Shown here piece by piece: positions 43,739-53,376 of a DNA stretch of 64,000 bases; position 1 is the stretch's first letter, and each line of letters opens with the position of its first letter. Where the stretch lies: contig KE159797.1 of the NCBI GenBank assembly GCA_000403475.2, positions 313,144-377,143 on the forward strand. Direction: 5' to 3'. Both the position numbers and the translations under genes were made by a program. The DNA comes from Lachnospiraceae bacterium MD308. Lineage in GTDB: Bacteria; Bacillota; Clostridia; Lachnospirales; Lachnospiraceae. The notes under the pieces were generated by a model. The model made no database searches, was not told the origin of the DNA, and saw only the letters and a list, made by a program, of their open reading frames with translations.

Positions 43739-44863
43739 TTACTTTAATTTTTCAACAAAATCCGCCAGAACCTCTGAAATCTTAATCTGCTGCGGACAGA
43801 CAGCCTCACAGCTTCGGCAGCTTACACATGCGCCCGGCCGCTTTTCCTCCGGAATCGACTGGATCGTCATGGGGGCGAGGAACCCTCCCCTGGTGAATAC
43901 ATGCTCATTGTATAGCTTTAACATCGCCGGAATATCAATTCCGTTAGGACAGTGGCTTGTACAGTAATGACATGCTGTACACGGCACGCCGTTTATCATA
44001 TTGTCGGCGATATCAAGCAACTTTTCCATCTCTGTATCATTCAGCGGTTTTTCTTCCTCGAACGTCCTGATATTAGCCTTTAGCTGCTCTAAGTCTGACA
44101 TACCGGAAAGTATCATCTTCACTTCCGGGAAGGACTGTAAAAAGCGAAACGCCCACGCCGGAATCTCCTCATCCGGCCGAAGCTCTTTAAGTGCCTTTTC
44201 ATCTGCCTCTGAAAGCGCGGCAAGCTTTCCGCCCCTGAGCGGCTCCATCACCCACACCGGGATATTATATTCATTCAAAAGCTCTACCTTTTTCTTCGCA
44301 TCCTGGAAGTTCCAGTCGATGTAATTAATCTGAAGCTGGCAGAATTCCATGTGGTCACCATAGCTCTCTAAGAAGCGCTTCATCACATCATAATTTCCAT
44401 GCGCGGAAAATCCCAGATGGCGGATTCGGCCGTTGCCTTTCTGTTTCATCAAATACTCGTCAATCTTATACTGCTGATCCAGATATGCGTCAATATTCAT
44501 CTCACATACATTGTGGAACAGATAAAAATCAAAATAATCAACCCTGCACTTTTCAAGCTGCTTCTCGAAAATCTCTTCCACCTTCGGCATATTTGCCAAA
44601 TCATATCCCGGGAATTTTGTTGCGAGATAATAATCCTCCCTGGGATACTTTTCCAAAAGCTTTCCCATGACAATCTCTGAGTTTCCGCCGTGATAACCCC
44701 ACGCCGTGTCAAAATAATTAATACCATTTTCAAATGCATATGCAATAATCTCTGCTGCTTTTGCCTCATCAATCTGCTCATCCTTACCGTCAACGAGCGG
44801 TAGTCTCATCGTTCCCATTCCAAGTGCTGATAATTCCAAATCCTGAAATTCCTTATAAACCAT
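43739..44863 (-). CDS. Aldo/keto reductase with C-terminal 4Fe-4S domain (second copy)
   Basis: A 374-residue protein with the barrel tetrad region FDTAWGYHGGNSE, lysine in ATKFPGY and histidine in FYLFHNV, and two C-terminal cysteine clusters (CTACHYCTSHCP, CVSCRSCEAVCP). It shares its design with the protein at 15779-16957 but differs clearly in sequence. AGGAGG lies 8 bases before ATG 44863. Confidence 0.88.
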   Translation of the reverse strand: MVYKEFQDLELSALGMGTMRLPLVDGKDEQIDEAKAAEIIAYAFENGINYFDTAWGYHGGNSEIVMGKLLEKYPREDYYLATKFPGYDLANMPKVEEIFEKQLEKCRVDYFDFYLFHNVCEMNIDAYLDQQYKIDEYLMKQKGNGRIRHLGFSAHGNYDVMKRFLESYGDHMEFCQLQINYIDWNFQDAKKKVELLNEYNIPVWVMEPLRGGKLAALSEADEKALKELRPDEEIPAWAFRFLQSFPEVKMILSGMSDLEQLKANIRTFEEEKPLNDTEMEKLLDIADNMINGVPCTACHYCTSHCPNGIDIPAMLKLYNEHVFTRGGFLAPMTIQSIPEEKRPGACVSCRSCEAVCPQQIKISEVLADFVEKLK

Positions 44864-44920
44864 ATCTGATTCCTCCTGACCTTTCTCCACCTTATTCTGG
44901 TAGCTGATAATATTAACAAA

Positions 44921-44951
44921 GCTCCTTAACGTCCATTATACGTCAAGGAGC
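44921..44951 (-). terminator. Terminator of the HPr-like gene
   Basis: GCTCCTTGACGT and ACGTTAAGGAGC form a nearly perfect stem on the reverse strand, followed by TTTGTT. It sits between the HPr-like gene and the reductase gene. Confidence 0.7.
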
Positions 44952-45040
44952 CACTTTGCTCAACCAGTAGTAAGTTAAACTGCCACTCTTTAATTTTACT
45001 GTACCGGAAGCAAATATATTTACTATTATTTCTGACTGTA

Positions 45041-45271
45041 CTATGCTGCAAGGTATGGCGCGATATCATCAAACAATGCATCGCAATCTTCGTCGTATAC
45101 CTTCAATTCAATCTTTCGTTCGAGCCCAAGATTCAAAAGTCCAAACAGAGATTTTGCATCGACGGTAAAACGACCGCTTTTCATATCCATATTATATGGA
45201 TAATTCTCGACTTTTTTGACAAAGTCTAACATGTCTTCCACTTTTCGGAAAATGACTGTTCTCTTTCTCAT
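45041..45271 (-). CDS. HPr-fold protein with no histidine
   Basis: A 76-residue HPr-like fold. The regulatory serine region VDAKSLFGLLNLGL (about 37-50, Ser-41) aligns with Ser-46 of HPr. The active-site His-15 loop is replaced by VEDMLDFV and the whole protein contains no histidine. It therefore cannot carry a phosphohistidine in the PTS. A Crh-like regulatory role through serine phosphorylation is possible but unproven. Confidence 0.8.
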   Translation of the reverse strand: MRKRTVIFRKVEDMLDFVKKVENYPYNMDMKSGRFTVDAKSLFGLLNLGLERKIELKVYDEDCDALFDDIAPYLAA

Positions 45272-45410
45272 TGCTTATCACTCCTTTTCTTGGAAAGCAT
45301 ATTACCATAAAATTTCCAGCTATGAAAAGAGGAAAAATGTAAAAAATATGTAAAAATATTAGAAGTTATATTATACTGTTCTTATCATATACATAGGAAA
45401 GGGGACGACT

Positions 45411-46343
45411 ATGAAAATTGTATTTTTAGACGCAAAAACAATCGGCGAAGATATCAACTTATCCGGTTTTGACAAGCTGGGAGAGGTGGTCAAATACTCG
45501 TTTTCAACCTCTGAGGAAGTGCCGGAGCGGGTTTCTGACGCCGATGTAATCATCGTAAATAAAATCCAGGTGAACGAAAGCACCATCGGCGCAGCAAAGA
45601 ATCTTAAATTAGTATGCGTCACTGCCACCGGAACGAACAATCTGGACAAAGACTATCTTAACAGCCGGGGAATTGCCTGGCGCAATGTCGCCGGATATTC
45701 TACGGAATCAGTGGCGCAGCATACTTTCGCAATGCTTTTCTTTCTACTGGAAAAGCTACGCTATTATGATGATTATGTAAAAAATGACCATTACACCAAT
45801 GACACAATCTTTACACATTTCGAGGAAGTATTCTATGAACTAAGCGGTAAGACATGGGGCATCATCGGACTGGGAAATATCGGACGGAGGGTAGCATCTA
45901 TCGCAGAGGCCTTCGGAGCGAAGATCATCTACTCCTCTCCATCAGGCAGCGCACCGCAGGATGGGTTCTGTCAGGTGGATTTGGATACCCTCTATTCATC
46001 CTCCGACATCATCTCTGTCCATGCGCCGCTCAATGAATTTACAGAAAACCTGATTGACAAAAAAGCATTTTCCATGATGAAAAAAAGCTGCATCTTCCTG
46101 AATCTGGGACGCGGCCCTATTGTTGTCGAACAAGATCTCTGCGATGCGCTGGAACAGGGCGTAATCCGCGCAGCAGGACTGGACGTCCTTTGCGCAGAAC
46201 CCATGGCTTATGAAAATCCACTTCGACGGATAAAAGACAGCCGCAGACTTTTCATCACGCCTCATGTGGCCTGGGCAAGCGTTGAGGCGCGCACCCGCCT
46301 GATGGATATTATCTTAGGTCAGGTCACCGAATTTTTCAGATAG
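45411..46343 (+). CDS. D-2-hydroxyacid dehydrogenase (hydroxypyruvate reductase-like)
   Basis: A 310-residue NAD-dependent D-isomer-specific dehydrogenase. It has the dinucleotide fold GLGNIGRR (about 152-159), catalytic Arg in NLGRGP, Glu in CAEP and His in ITPHVAWA. The closest functional guess is glycerate dehydrogenase/hydroxypyruvate reductase. GAAAGGGG lies before the ATG. The M19 dipeptidase gene converges and overlaps its end by 8 bp. Confidence 0.87.
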   Translation: MKIVFLDAKTIGEDINLSGFDKLGEVVKYSFSTSEEVPERVSDADVIIVNKIQVNESTIGAAKNLKLVCVTATGTNNLDKDYLNSRGIAWRNVAGYSTESVAQHTFAMLFFLLEKLRYYDDYVKNDHYTNDTIFTHFEEVFYELSGKTWGIIGLGNIGRRVASIAEAFGAKIIYSSPSGSAPQDGFCQVDLDTLYSSSDIISVHAPLNEFTENLIDKKAFSMMKKSCIFLNLGRGPIVVEQDLCDALEQGVIRAAGLDVLCAEPMAYENPLRRIKDSRRLFITPHVAWASVEARTRLMDIILGQVTEFFR

Positions 46344-47292
46344 ATTTAAGAATACGAAGCGCGTTTTTGCTCCAGAGCTTATCAAGGCGGGAAGCAGAAA
46401 CGCCCTTTTTCCTTAATGCCTCCCACAATCGTTCCATATATTCAACGCCTGGGATATCAAGCCGCTCTATCCCGTCAAATCCATCAAAGTCTGTGCCGAT
46501 CATCGGAAAATCCTCTCCGCCATGCCGAATCATATGAAGAACGTGAGCTGTCATCTCATCAATGAGAGAGGCATCCTCTGTCCCTAAAAACGGCCCGTAA
46601 AAATTAAGCCCCGCACCGCCGCCGACTTCTGCAAGGCCACGAATCATCTCATCCGTCAGATTCCTTGGATGCGCTTTAAGCGCCCTGCAGTTGGAATGGG
46701 ATGCCACAACCGGCCCTTTCGCGCAGCAAAGAATATCTGTAAATGTACCGTCAGAAGCATGAGACACATCCACGATCATGCCAAGCTCCCCCATCCGTCT
46801 CACCGTCTCTATGCCAAAGGGCTTAAGCCCTTTTTCCATGACCGAAGCCTCGCGGCTATTGGGATATCCGATGCAGTTCTCATAATTCCACATAAGTGTC
46901 ATCAGGCGAATTCCCCTTTGGTACAGACTTTCCAGACGATGAAGCTCCCCCTCTAAGATACCGCCCTCCTCCACTGTGAGAATCGCAGAGATTTTGCCTT
47001 TTGCGTTATTTTCCATCACATCTGAGTAAGAATATGCACCGGCGATATCCTCCGGGTATTTCTTTATCTGCTCCTCCATAAAGTCAATCATCTCATGAAC
47101 GTGGCGGTATCCTTCCTCGTATCCTCCCGGCATATCTTTCCAGTATACAAAACAGGCAAAAAACTGCGCCATAGTCCCTGCCCGTTTCATCCCCGGAATA
47201 CTGACGCTGCACTGATTTTCCATGAGATTTCCGGATTTGTCCAGATCCATTAATTTCCAGATTGTATCGCAGTGCATATCAATAAGTCTCAT
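46336..47292 (-). CDS. Membrane-dipeptidase family M19 protein
   Basis: About 318 residues; zinc dipeptidase. Metal and catalytic motifs: DMHCDTIW (5-12), TVEEGG, DVSHASDG, ASHSNCRAL and GTDFDGFDG. It releases amino acids from dipeptides, including those containing D-residues. Lacking a signal peptide, it appears cytosolic. Start taken at ATG 47292 from AAAGGAT upstream. Confidence 0.88.
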   Translation of the reverse strand: MRLIDMHCDTIWKLMDLDKSGNLMENQCSVSIPGMKRAGTMAQFFACFVYWKDMPGGYEEGYRHVHEMIDFMEEQIKKYPEDIAGAYSYSDVMENNAKGKISAILTVEEGGILEGELHRLESLYQRGIRLMTLMWNYENCIGYPNSREASVMEKGLKPFGIETVRRMGELGMIVDVSHASDGTFTDILCCAKGPVVASHSNCRALKAHPRNLTDEMIRGLAEVGGGAGLNFYGPFLGTEDASLIDEMTAHVLHMIRHGGEDFPMIGTDFDGFDGIERLDIPGVEYMERLWEALRKKGVSASRLDKLWSKNALRILKSI

Positions 47293-47360
47293 ATCGACGC
47301 ACATCCTTTCATAACTAATAAGTAAGGCTCCGTACATTATAACATGAGAAAGGTATTTTT

Positions 47361-48077
47361 ATGAGTCCTGTTATCGGAATTTTATTTTGCGGTTTTGAGG
47401 GAAACCGCCAGTTTGTAACCACATCCTATATTGAAGCTGTCTCTGAGGCCGGCGCAGTTCCGCTCATCATTCCCTGCCCCGGCAAAGCCACCTGCTCTGC
47501 AAAATATTTTCAGCTATGTGACGGATTTCTCTTCTGCGGCGGAGGAGATATTACCCCTCTTCTTTTCGGTGAAAATCTGATGACTGAAAAGGGCAGCACT
47601 GACTGGAAGACAGACATCTTCCATATCCGCTTTATGCAGAAGGCGCTCTCTTACAAACTTCCTGTGCTTGGTATCTGCCGCGGAATGCAAGTATTGAATC
47701 TCGCCCTTGGAGGCACAATCTATCAGGATATCTCTTTGCGTCAGGAACGCTCGCTTGCCCACATGCAGATTTCCCTTGACCGTTCGGATGTCTGCCATCA
47801 TGTTACTGTCTCAAAGAACAGCATGCTATATAAACTGTGCGGTGAATCAATGGATGTGAACAGCTTCCATCACCAGTGCATTAAAGCTTTAGGCGAAACG
47901 CTCCGGACAACCGCCATCGCGCCCGACGGCATAATTGAAGCTGTGGAATCTTCCGTTTTTCCCTTTGCTGTCGGCGTACAATGGCACCCGGAATGTATGT
48001 ACACTGAAAATGAGGCCATGAAAAATCTTTTTTTGCTTTTTATCAGAGCTTCAAAAAAAGAAAGACATATTTTTTAA
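47361..48077 (+). CDS. Gamma-glutamyl-gamma-aminobutyrate hydrolase-like (peptidase C26)
   Basis: A 238-residue class-I glutamine-amidotransferase-like hydrolase with nucleophile elbow GICRGMQ (Cys about 111) and catalytic His-Glu in VQWHPE. Members cleave gamma-glutamyl bonds, such as gamma-Glu-GABA in the Puu pathway. It is divergent from the dipeptidase gene with about 68 bp between starts. Substrate uncertain. Confidence 0.87.
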   Translation: MSPVIGILFCGFEGNRQFVTTSYIEAVSEAGAVPLIIPCPGKATCSAKYFQLCDGFLFCGGGDITPLLFGENLMTEKGSTDWKTDIFHIRFMQKALSYKLPVLGICRGMQVLNLALGGTIYQDISLRQERSLAHMQISLDRSDVCHHVTVSKNSMLYKLCGESMDVNSFHHQCIKALGETLRTTAIAPDGIIEAVESSVFPFAVGVQWHPECMYTENEAMKNLFLLFIRASKKERHIF

Positions 48078-48125
48078 GATTACAGCGCATACTAACTTCG
48101 AAAGAAAATGAAGGAGGAAATACCC

Positions 48126-48308
48126 ATGTCAGAAATTTCAGTTCTTGATTTACAAAACTTACGTCATTTAATTGGCGGATTTGACACATGCCACTGTAAA
48201 ATGCAGGATTACGCTGCACAGGCAAAAGACCCTGAAATCAAGCAGCTTTTTCAGGATGCTGCAAACTCAGCGATGAAAAACAAACAGGATTTGATGAAAT
48301 TCTTATAG
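48126..48308 (+). CDS. Small CotF-like spore coat protein
   Basis: A 60-residue helical protein with CHCKMQDYAAQAKDPEIKQLF, as in short spore-coat/DUF3231-like proteins. AAGGAGG precedes the ATG. The larger coat-like gene follows by 11 bp, so the two form an operon. It supports a spore-forming ancestry. Confidence 0.65.
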   Translation: MSEISVLDLQNLRHLIGGFDTCHCKMQDYAAQAKDPEIKQLFQDAANSAMKNKQDLMKFL

Positions 48309-48319
48309 GAGGGGAAATT

Positions 48320-48580
48320 ATGTTAGACGATAAGACAATGGTATCAGATGCCCTGACAGGCGTAAACGGCGAGCTCACCCGCTACGGAGAGATGATTCCG
48401 CAGACAGAGAACAAACAGCTTAAGCAGTGCCTAAAGCAGATCCGCAACGAAAGTGAGATGTCCCAGGAAAAGCTTTACCAGGTAGCAAGGGAAAAGAGCT
48501 ACTATGTACCGGCAGCAAAGGCTTCCCAGCAGGAGATTGACCATGTAAAATCCGTTCTTTCCGGACTGGCGATGAAGTAA
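48320..48580 (+). CDS. CotF-like spore coat protein
   Basis: An 86-residue helical protein: ALTGVNGELTRYGEMIPQTENK then QIRNESEMSQEKLYQVAREK and SYYVPAAKASQQEI, the CotF-domain pattern. It pairs with the preceding small gene. Role as coat or as a stress-related ferritin-like helix pair is not resolved. Confidence 0.72.
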   Translation: MLDDKTMVSDALTGVNGELTRYGEMIPQTENKQLKQCLKQIRNESEMSQEKLYQVAREKSYYVPAAKASQQEIDHVKSVLSGLAMK

Positions 48581-48596
48581 GCATTTTTACGAAAAC

Positions 48597-48619
48597 CGGG
48601 GACAGAAAATCTCTGTCCC
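48597..48619 (+). terminator. Terminator after coat-like genes
   Basis: GGGGACAGA and TCTGTCCCC form a nine-base-pair stem with a short loop, 16 bp after the stop codon. Little T-tract follows, so it may mainly block the convergent permease gene. Confidence 0.65.
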
Positions 48620-48667
48620 CAGGGTTTGTAGTATATCCGTCCCGCTTTTTACTCATTGCCGCCGATA

Positions 48668-51600
48668 TCATTCTATACTCTTAAGCGACTCTACCATATC
48701 AATCCTTTTCAGCTTAAAATACATCACTCCATTGATCATCAGGGAAAACGCAACCGTGAGCGCCAGGCTGTATATATAACTTGGCATATTAATATTTCTG
48801 CCAAACATGGCATTATCCACTTCCACAGTCTCGATGATAAACAGATGAAGGACTCTTCCTAACCCCACTCCCACCAACGCACCGATAAATGTCAGTATAA
48901 TATTCTCCCGGTATACGTAAGCACCGACTTCCTGATCATAAAATCCCAGTACTTTGAGTGTTGCAAGTTCCCGCTTTCTCTCTGCGATATTGACGGTGTT
49001 AAGATTGTATAGAACAACAAACGCCAACATACCTGCGGAAATAATCAATACGACAATAACAAGATTCAGACTCCCCAGCATATCATCAAGCTGCTTTTCT
49101 ATATCATGGGTGTAGCCGACACTCAGCGCTCCGTCATTCTCGAGAAGTCTCTGTCCAATCTTCTCAAGCTGTCCGGCGTCATCTGCATCTTTCACGGAAA
49201 ATAAAACGCTGTTGTATTCTGCCTGTTCTCCATACACCCGTTTATAATATGAAGGAGTAAGATAGATATAATGTCCCATATAATTTTCGCAAATATAATC
49301 TATCTTCACTTCCTTATTCCCATTCTCCTCATCCTTGATCCAGACAGAATCCCCTTCCTTCACCTCTAACAGCTTCGCTGTCTTTTCGCTGATAACAGCG
49401 CCGTCATCAGTAAGGACATAGCTCTCCTTTGTCCTTCTGTCATGAAAATCCACAAACTGCGGAATTTCCTCCTTCGGGCTCAGCACACATTCATAGGCAC
49501 TGCGCTCCTTCTTTCCATTTACCAGGGTGATATTCTGCATATTGGCATCTATGTACCGTGTGACCCCCTTCTCACTGTCGAGGGTTTCTTTTACCTTTGC
49601 TCTCTGCCCATCAGTGATATCCTCCTCCAGATACAGGCTTCCATGATAAAGCTGAATCTCGGCATACTGAATCTCGGCAATCTCATAGCAGGAATCCTTA
49701 AGGCCGAACCCTACCAGCATCAGTGCCATGCAGCCCCCGATTCCGAATACGGTCATAAAGAAACGCTTTTTATACCGCATCAAATTGCGAATCGTGGACT
49801 TCCATATAAAACTTAAGTGCCGCCACAATATACCAATCCGCTCCAGAAATACACGCCGCCCGTTCTTCGGTGACGGCGGGCGCATCAGCACTGCCGGCTG
49901 AGCCTCAAGCTCACGGTAACACGCCAAAAATGTTGCCGCCATTGTACAAAATATCGCTCCCCCCGATGCCATAGCCGCATATTTCCAATCATACGGCACC
50001 AGAATCTCAGGCAGATGGCGGTACAAGATTCCGTAGGCATACACGATGATATAGGGCAGTACCTTCTCTCCGATAAGTATCCCTATGATACTCCCTCCCA
50101 CAGTCGCCAGAAAAGCGTAGCCAAGATATTTTGAGGCCACCTGTAATTTGCCGTATCCAAGTGCTTTCATCGTCCCAATAGATGTTCTCTGTTCCTCCAC
50201 CATACGCGTCATACTGGTAAGGCTGATAAGCGCCGCCACAAGGAAGAAGAGTACAGGAAATACCCGGCCGATAGCGCCAAGCCGCTCTGCATTCTCACCA
50301 AATCCGCTGTATTCCACAAGGGTACTCCGGTCGTATACATACCACTTCGGGTCTTTGATATCCGCAATATCCTCCTTAGCATCTGCGATTTTTTTCTCCC
50401 CGTCTCTGATTTCCTTTTTTGCGTCTTCCTTGCCCTTCTTATATTCTTTTTTCGCGTCAGCAAGCTTGGCCTCGTTAGATGTAAGTTCTTTTTCGCCGTC
50501 AGTTAATTTCTTCTCCTGTTTTTCTAACTCCTTCCATCCCTCATCAATCTTCTTCTGCCCGGACTTAATCTTCTTTTTTGCCTTATCAAGCTCTTTTTCG
50601 CCTTTTTCTAGCTGCTTCTTCGACTTGTCCAAAGTCTTTTTCGCTGCGTCAAGCTGCCCCTGGGCCTTATCAAGCTCTGCCATTGCCGAAGTATACGCCT
50701 GCTTCTCAGCAGTGATTTTTTGATTCATACCCTGGGCCTGTGCATTTAGCTTTTCAAGTTGTGCCTTTATCATGCCGGCCGCTTCCTCTGTGCCGGCGCC
50801 TGCTCCTTCGTTCTCTCCGGCACCTGCTTCACCGTCCGCTCCGGCTCCCTCCAGGTTCTTAAGCTCCCCGGTCAGCTTATCAATCTGTGACTTCAATACA
50901 CCGTACGTCTTCTCATCCTCATCAATCTGTGTTTTTAACGCTGCGGCCTGACTGCGTCCCTCTTTCATCTTTTTCAGTGCGGCGGGCTTACTTTTCTTAT
51001 ATTTTTTCAGCCCTTTTTCGTATTCCTTTTTACCTTTTTCTAAATCCTTTTTTCCCGACTTATACTGCTTCTTTGCTTTATCAAGCTGCTTTTGTTTTGA
51101 CCTTAAGGTTTTCTTTGCATCTTTAAGCTTCTTTTTGCCGTCCTTTATCTCTTTTTTCGCGTCCTTTAGCTTCTTCTGGGCATCATCTATCTCTTTTTTT
51201 GCATCCCTAAGCTCCTTTTTTGCCTTTGCCTTTCCGTCCGCAAGCTCATTTCTGGCTTCCTCCAGCTTTTCATTGGCCTCGTCAACGATTTCTTTCTTGC
51301 GGATAACTCCCCGCTCCTCTGCAAGAACCTCTGCCGCATCAAGGGCGCTTTCTACTTTCTCCTCATATTCGTCGGTAAATGATAGCAGCCCCCGCGCTCC
51401 TTTTACCTGCACATAGACTTCCGAATACACATCCATGTCAAACGTCTCTTCCGGAATTGCCAGAAACGCATCTATACTTCCAGTACCTATCGCAGTGCTT
51501 CCGCGCCCGTAAGAAAGATAACACGGACTGTTCCCAAGGCCCACAATTTCTAAAGTATCCGTCTTAAGCGTCTCCGATACACTGTCTTTTGTCCCGGACT

Positions 51601-52042
51601 TGAGTCTAATGACATCTCCGACCTTATAGCCCGACTCATCATCTGCGAGACATTCCCCGACTGCCTCAGGGAGCCTTCCCTTTGTCACGGTAAGGCGGTT
51701 CATCTCCTTTTGGATACCCATAACATGAAGGACATGCTGCTCTTCTTTAAGGTCGTATAAAAAGTCTGCGCTGTATGCACCCTCTGCCTGCGCCACCTCG
51801 GGAAGCTCCTCAAAAGCTTTCACGTCCTCCTTCGTAACTCCGTATGTACTTAGCGCCTTGATGTCCATAAGCTTTGCGGCATCAAAATAAGAATCCCCGG
51901 TAATTCTCATATCCGGCTCCGCAGCTCTGATTCCCGAAAAAAATGCCACTCCAAGCGCAACAATAAAAAGAATCGAGAAAAATCTCCCGGGACTCCTTCG
52001 TATCTCCATATAAAAATCTCTGCGAGTTGCTTTTTTTGCCAT
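48668..52042 (-). CDS. FtsX-type ABC permease with long periplasmic coiled coil
   Basis: An 1124-residue permease. TM1 lies at about 18-36, followed by an external domain to about 245. A Lys/Glu/Asp-rich coiled coil spans about 250-585, with repeats of KKELKDAKKEI type. The first FtsX core follows (RMVEEQRTSIGTMKALGYGKLQ), and a C-terminal core (IAERKRELATLKVLGFYDQEV). The coiled coil is long for FtsX proteins and could bridge the wall. A partner ATPase lies 12 bp upstream. Function could be exporter or envelope-sensing; no two-component genes are adjacent. Confidence 0.85.
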   Translation of the reverse strand: MAKKATRRDFYMEIRRSPGRFFSILFIVALGVAFFSGIRAAEPDMRITGDSYFDAAKLMDIKALSTYGVTKEDVKAFEELPEVAQAEGAYSADFLYDLKEEQHVLHVMGIQKEMNRLTVTKGRLPEAVGECLADDESGYKVGDVIRLKSGTKDSVSETLKTDTLEIVGLGNSPCYLSYGRGSTAIGTGSIDAFLAIPEETFDMDVYSEVYVQVKGARGLLSFTDEYEEKVESALDAAEVLAEERGVIRKKEIVDEANEKLEEARNELADGKAKAKKELRDAKKEIDDAQKKLKDAKKEIKDGKKKLKDAKKTLRSKQKQLDKAKKQYKSGKKDLEKGKKEYEKGLKKYKKSKPAALKKMKEGRSQAAALKTQIDEDEKTYGVLKSQIDKLTGELKNLEGAGADGEAGAGENEGAGAGTEEAAGMIKAQLEKLNAQAQGMNQKITAEKQAYTSAMAELDKAQGQLDAAKKTLDKSKKQLEKGEKELDKAKKKIKSGQKKIDEGWKELEKQEKKLTDGEKELTSNEAKLADAKKEYKKGKEDAKKEIRDGEKKIADAKEDIADIKDPKWYVYDRSTLVEYSGFGENAERLGAIGRVFPVLFFLVAALISLTSMTRMVEEQRTSIGTMKALGYGKLQVASKYLGYAFLATVGGSIIGILIGEKVLPYIIVYAYGILYRHLPEILVPYDWKYAAMASGGAIFCTMAATFLACYRELEAQPAVLMRPPSPKNGRRVFLERIGILWRHLSFIWKSTIRNLMRYKKRFFMTVFGIGGCMALMLVGFGLKDSCYEIAEIQYAEIQLYHGSLYLEEDITDGQRAKVKETLDSEKGVTRYIDANMQNITLVNGKKERSAYECVLSPKEEIPQFVDFHDRRTKESYVLTDDGAVISEKTAKLLEVKEGDSVWIKDEENGNKEVKIDYICENYMGHYIYLTPSYYKRVYGEQAEYNSVLFSVKDADDAGQLEKIGQRLLENDGALSVGYTHDIEKQLDDMLGSLNLVIVVLIISAGMLAFVVLYNLNTVNIAERKRELATLKVLGFYDQEVGAYVYRENIILTFIGALVGVGLGRVLHLFIIETVEVDNAMFGRNINMPSYIYSLALTVAFSLMINGVMYFKLKRIDMVESLKSIE

Positions 52043-52054
52043 ATCTATACCGCC

Positions 52055-52759
52055 TTACCACTCAATCGTCTCAACAGATACCGGGCTTGTATTTACAATC
52101 ATATCCGAAACTTTTCCGTTCTTAATCTTAATCACCCGGTCCGCCATCGGCGCAATCGCTGAATTGTGAGTGATTAAAATCACCGTCATTCCTTTATCCC
52201 TGCACGTATCCTGCAAAAGCTTTAAGATTGATTTTCCGGTATGATAATCCAGCGCGCCTGTCGGTTCATCACATAGAAGCAATTTGGGATTCTTTGCAAG
52301 AGCCCTGGCAATAGACACCCGCTGCTGCTCACCGCCGGAGAGCTGCGCCGGGAAATTATTGATCCGCTCCAAAAGTCCCACTTCCTCAAGTACCTTTTTT
52401 GCGTCCATGGGATTTTTGCAGATTTGGAGCGCCAGCTCCACATTTTCAAGGGCGGTAAGATTCGGTATCAAATTATAAAACTGAAACACGAATCCAATAT
52501 CATCTCTTCGGTATGCCGTTAACTGTCTCTGAGAATATGCGGCAATGTTTTTCCCATCCACCAACACTTCCCCTTCTGTGGCCGTATCCATACCGCCCAG
52601 AATGTTGAGCACCGTAGTCTTTCCCGCACCGCTTGGGCCAACCACAACCGCAAATTCTCCCCTCTTTATCTCAAAATCGATACCGGCAGCGGCCATGATC
52701 TCGACCTCACCCATATGGTATATTTTCTTCACATCCTTTAATGCTACAAATGAAACCAT
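52055..52759 (-). CDS. ABC transporter ATP-binding protein
   Basis: A 234-residue LolD/MacB-type ATPase with Walker [10 protein letters not shown] (about 42-50), signature LSGGEQQR and Walker [12 protein letters not shown], then [12 protein letters not shown]. Upstream of the giant permease on the same strand; together they form one system. Confidence 0.9.
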   Translation of the reverse strand: MVSFVALKDVKKIYHMGEVEIMAAAGIDFEIKRGEFAVVVGPSGAGKTTVLNILGGMDTATEGEVLVDGKNIAAYSQRQLTAYRRDDIGFVFQFYNLIPNLTALENVELALQICKNPMDAKKVLEEVGLLERINNFPAQLSGGEQQRVSIARALAKNPKLLLCDEPTGALDYHTGKSILKLLQDTCRDKGMTVILITHNSAIAPMADRVIKIKNGKVSDMIVNTSPVSVETIEW

Positions 52760-52801
52760 GATCTTATTCCCTTCTTCGGCAATTCTCTTCCGTTTTGTTC
52801 T

Positions 52802-52831
52802 ATCATACCATATAGAGCAAGACTAAGCCAA
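52802..52831 (-). promoter_or_regulatory. Promoter of coiled-coil exporter operon
   Basis: On the reverse strand TTGGCT (52826-52831) and TATGAT (52802-52807) are 18 bp apart, about 35 bp upstream of the ATPase start. Confidence 0.6.
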
Positions 52832-52882
52832 TAAACAATTGTTAATGTTTCTCTCTCCCCTTGACAGCGACAAATAAAGCGG

Positions 52883-53326
52883 GTGGTAAAGATGCCCCTT
52901 CTTCATTTTTTAGATACCGGCCTGGCCGCTTACCTCTTAAAATGGGGAAACCCGGAAGTACTGGAAAAAGGCGCCATGTCCGGGGCTATTTTTGAAAGTT
53001 ATGTATTTTCAGAAATCTATAAAAGCTACTTGAATGCAGGTAAAGAACCTCCGATTTATTATTACAGAGACAAAGATCAGAAAGAAATCGACCTGCTGAT
53101 TTATCAAAACGGCGTGTTATCCCCGATAGAAATAAAAAAAGCCGCCTCTCCCGGAAATACAGCAATTAAGAATTTCCGTGTTTTAGAGCCGATTCGTACA
53201 GCAGGGAACTTCGGTGGTTTAGATACGCTTAAAGTAGAGATCGGAACCGGAAGCGTAGTCTGTATGGCCACCGATCTGCTTCCTGTGAATGAGAAAAACT
53301 GGTATGTACCAGTATGGCTGATTTAA
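52883..53326 (+). pseudogene. C-terminal fragment of AAA_14/DUF4143 protein
   Basis: 147 residues match the DUF4143 end of ATP-binding proteins of about 400-430 residues: LHFLDTGLAAYLLKWG, YYYRDKDQKEIDLLIYQNG and PIEIKKAASPG. The ATPase half is absent. The start sits in sequence that continues the family (RVVKMPLLHF) without a ribosome binding site. It is a gene remnant. Confidence 0.65.
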
Positions 53327-53331
53327 AAACA

Positions 53332-53367
53332 GAGGATGGAGCAAAACACTGTATTGCCCCCATCCTC
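53332..53367. terminator. Bidirectional terminator hairpin
   Basis: GAGGATGG...AGCAA pairs with TTGCCCCCATCCTC (one offset). It lies between the DUF4143 remnant and the NifX-like gene, which converge. Confidence 0.65.
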
Positions 53368-53376
53368 CTGTATTTT

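Noticed and set aside
50148-50723. A Ser/Phe-rich 191-codon forward frame
   Set aside because: Antisense of the Lys/Glu coiled coil of the FtsX permease; composition explains its length.
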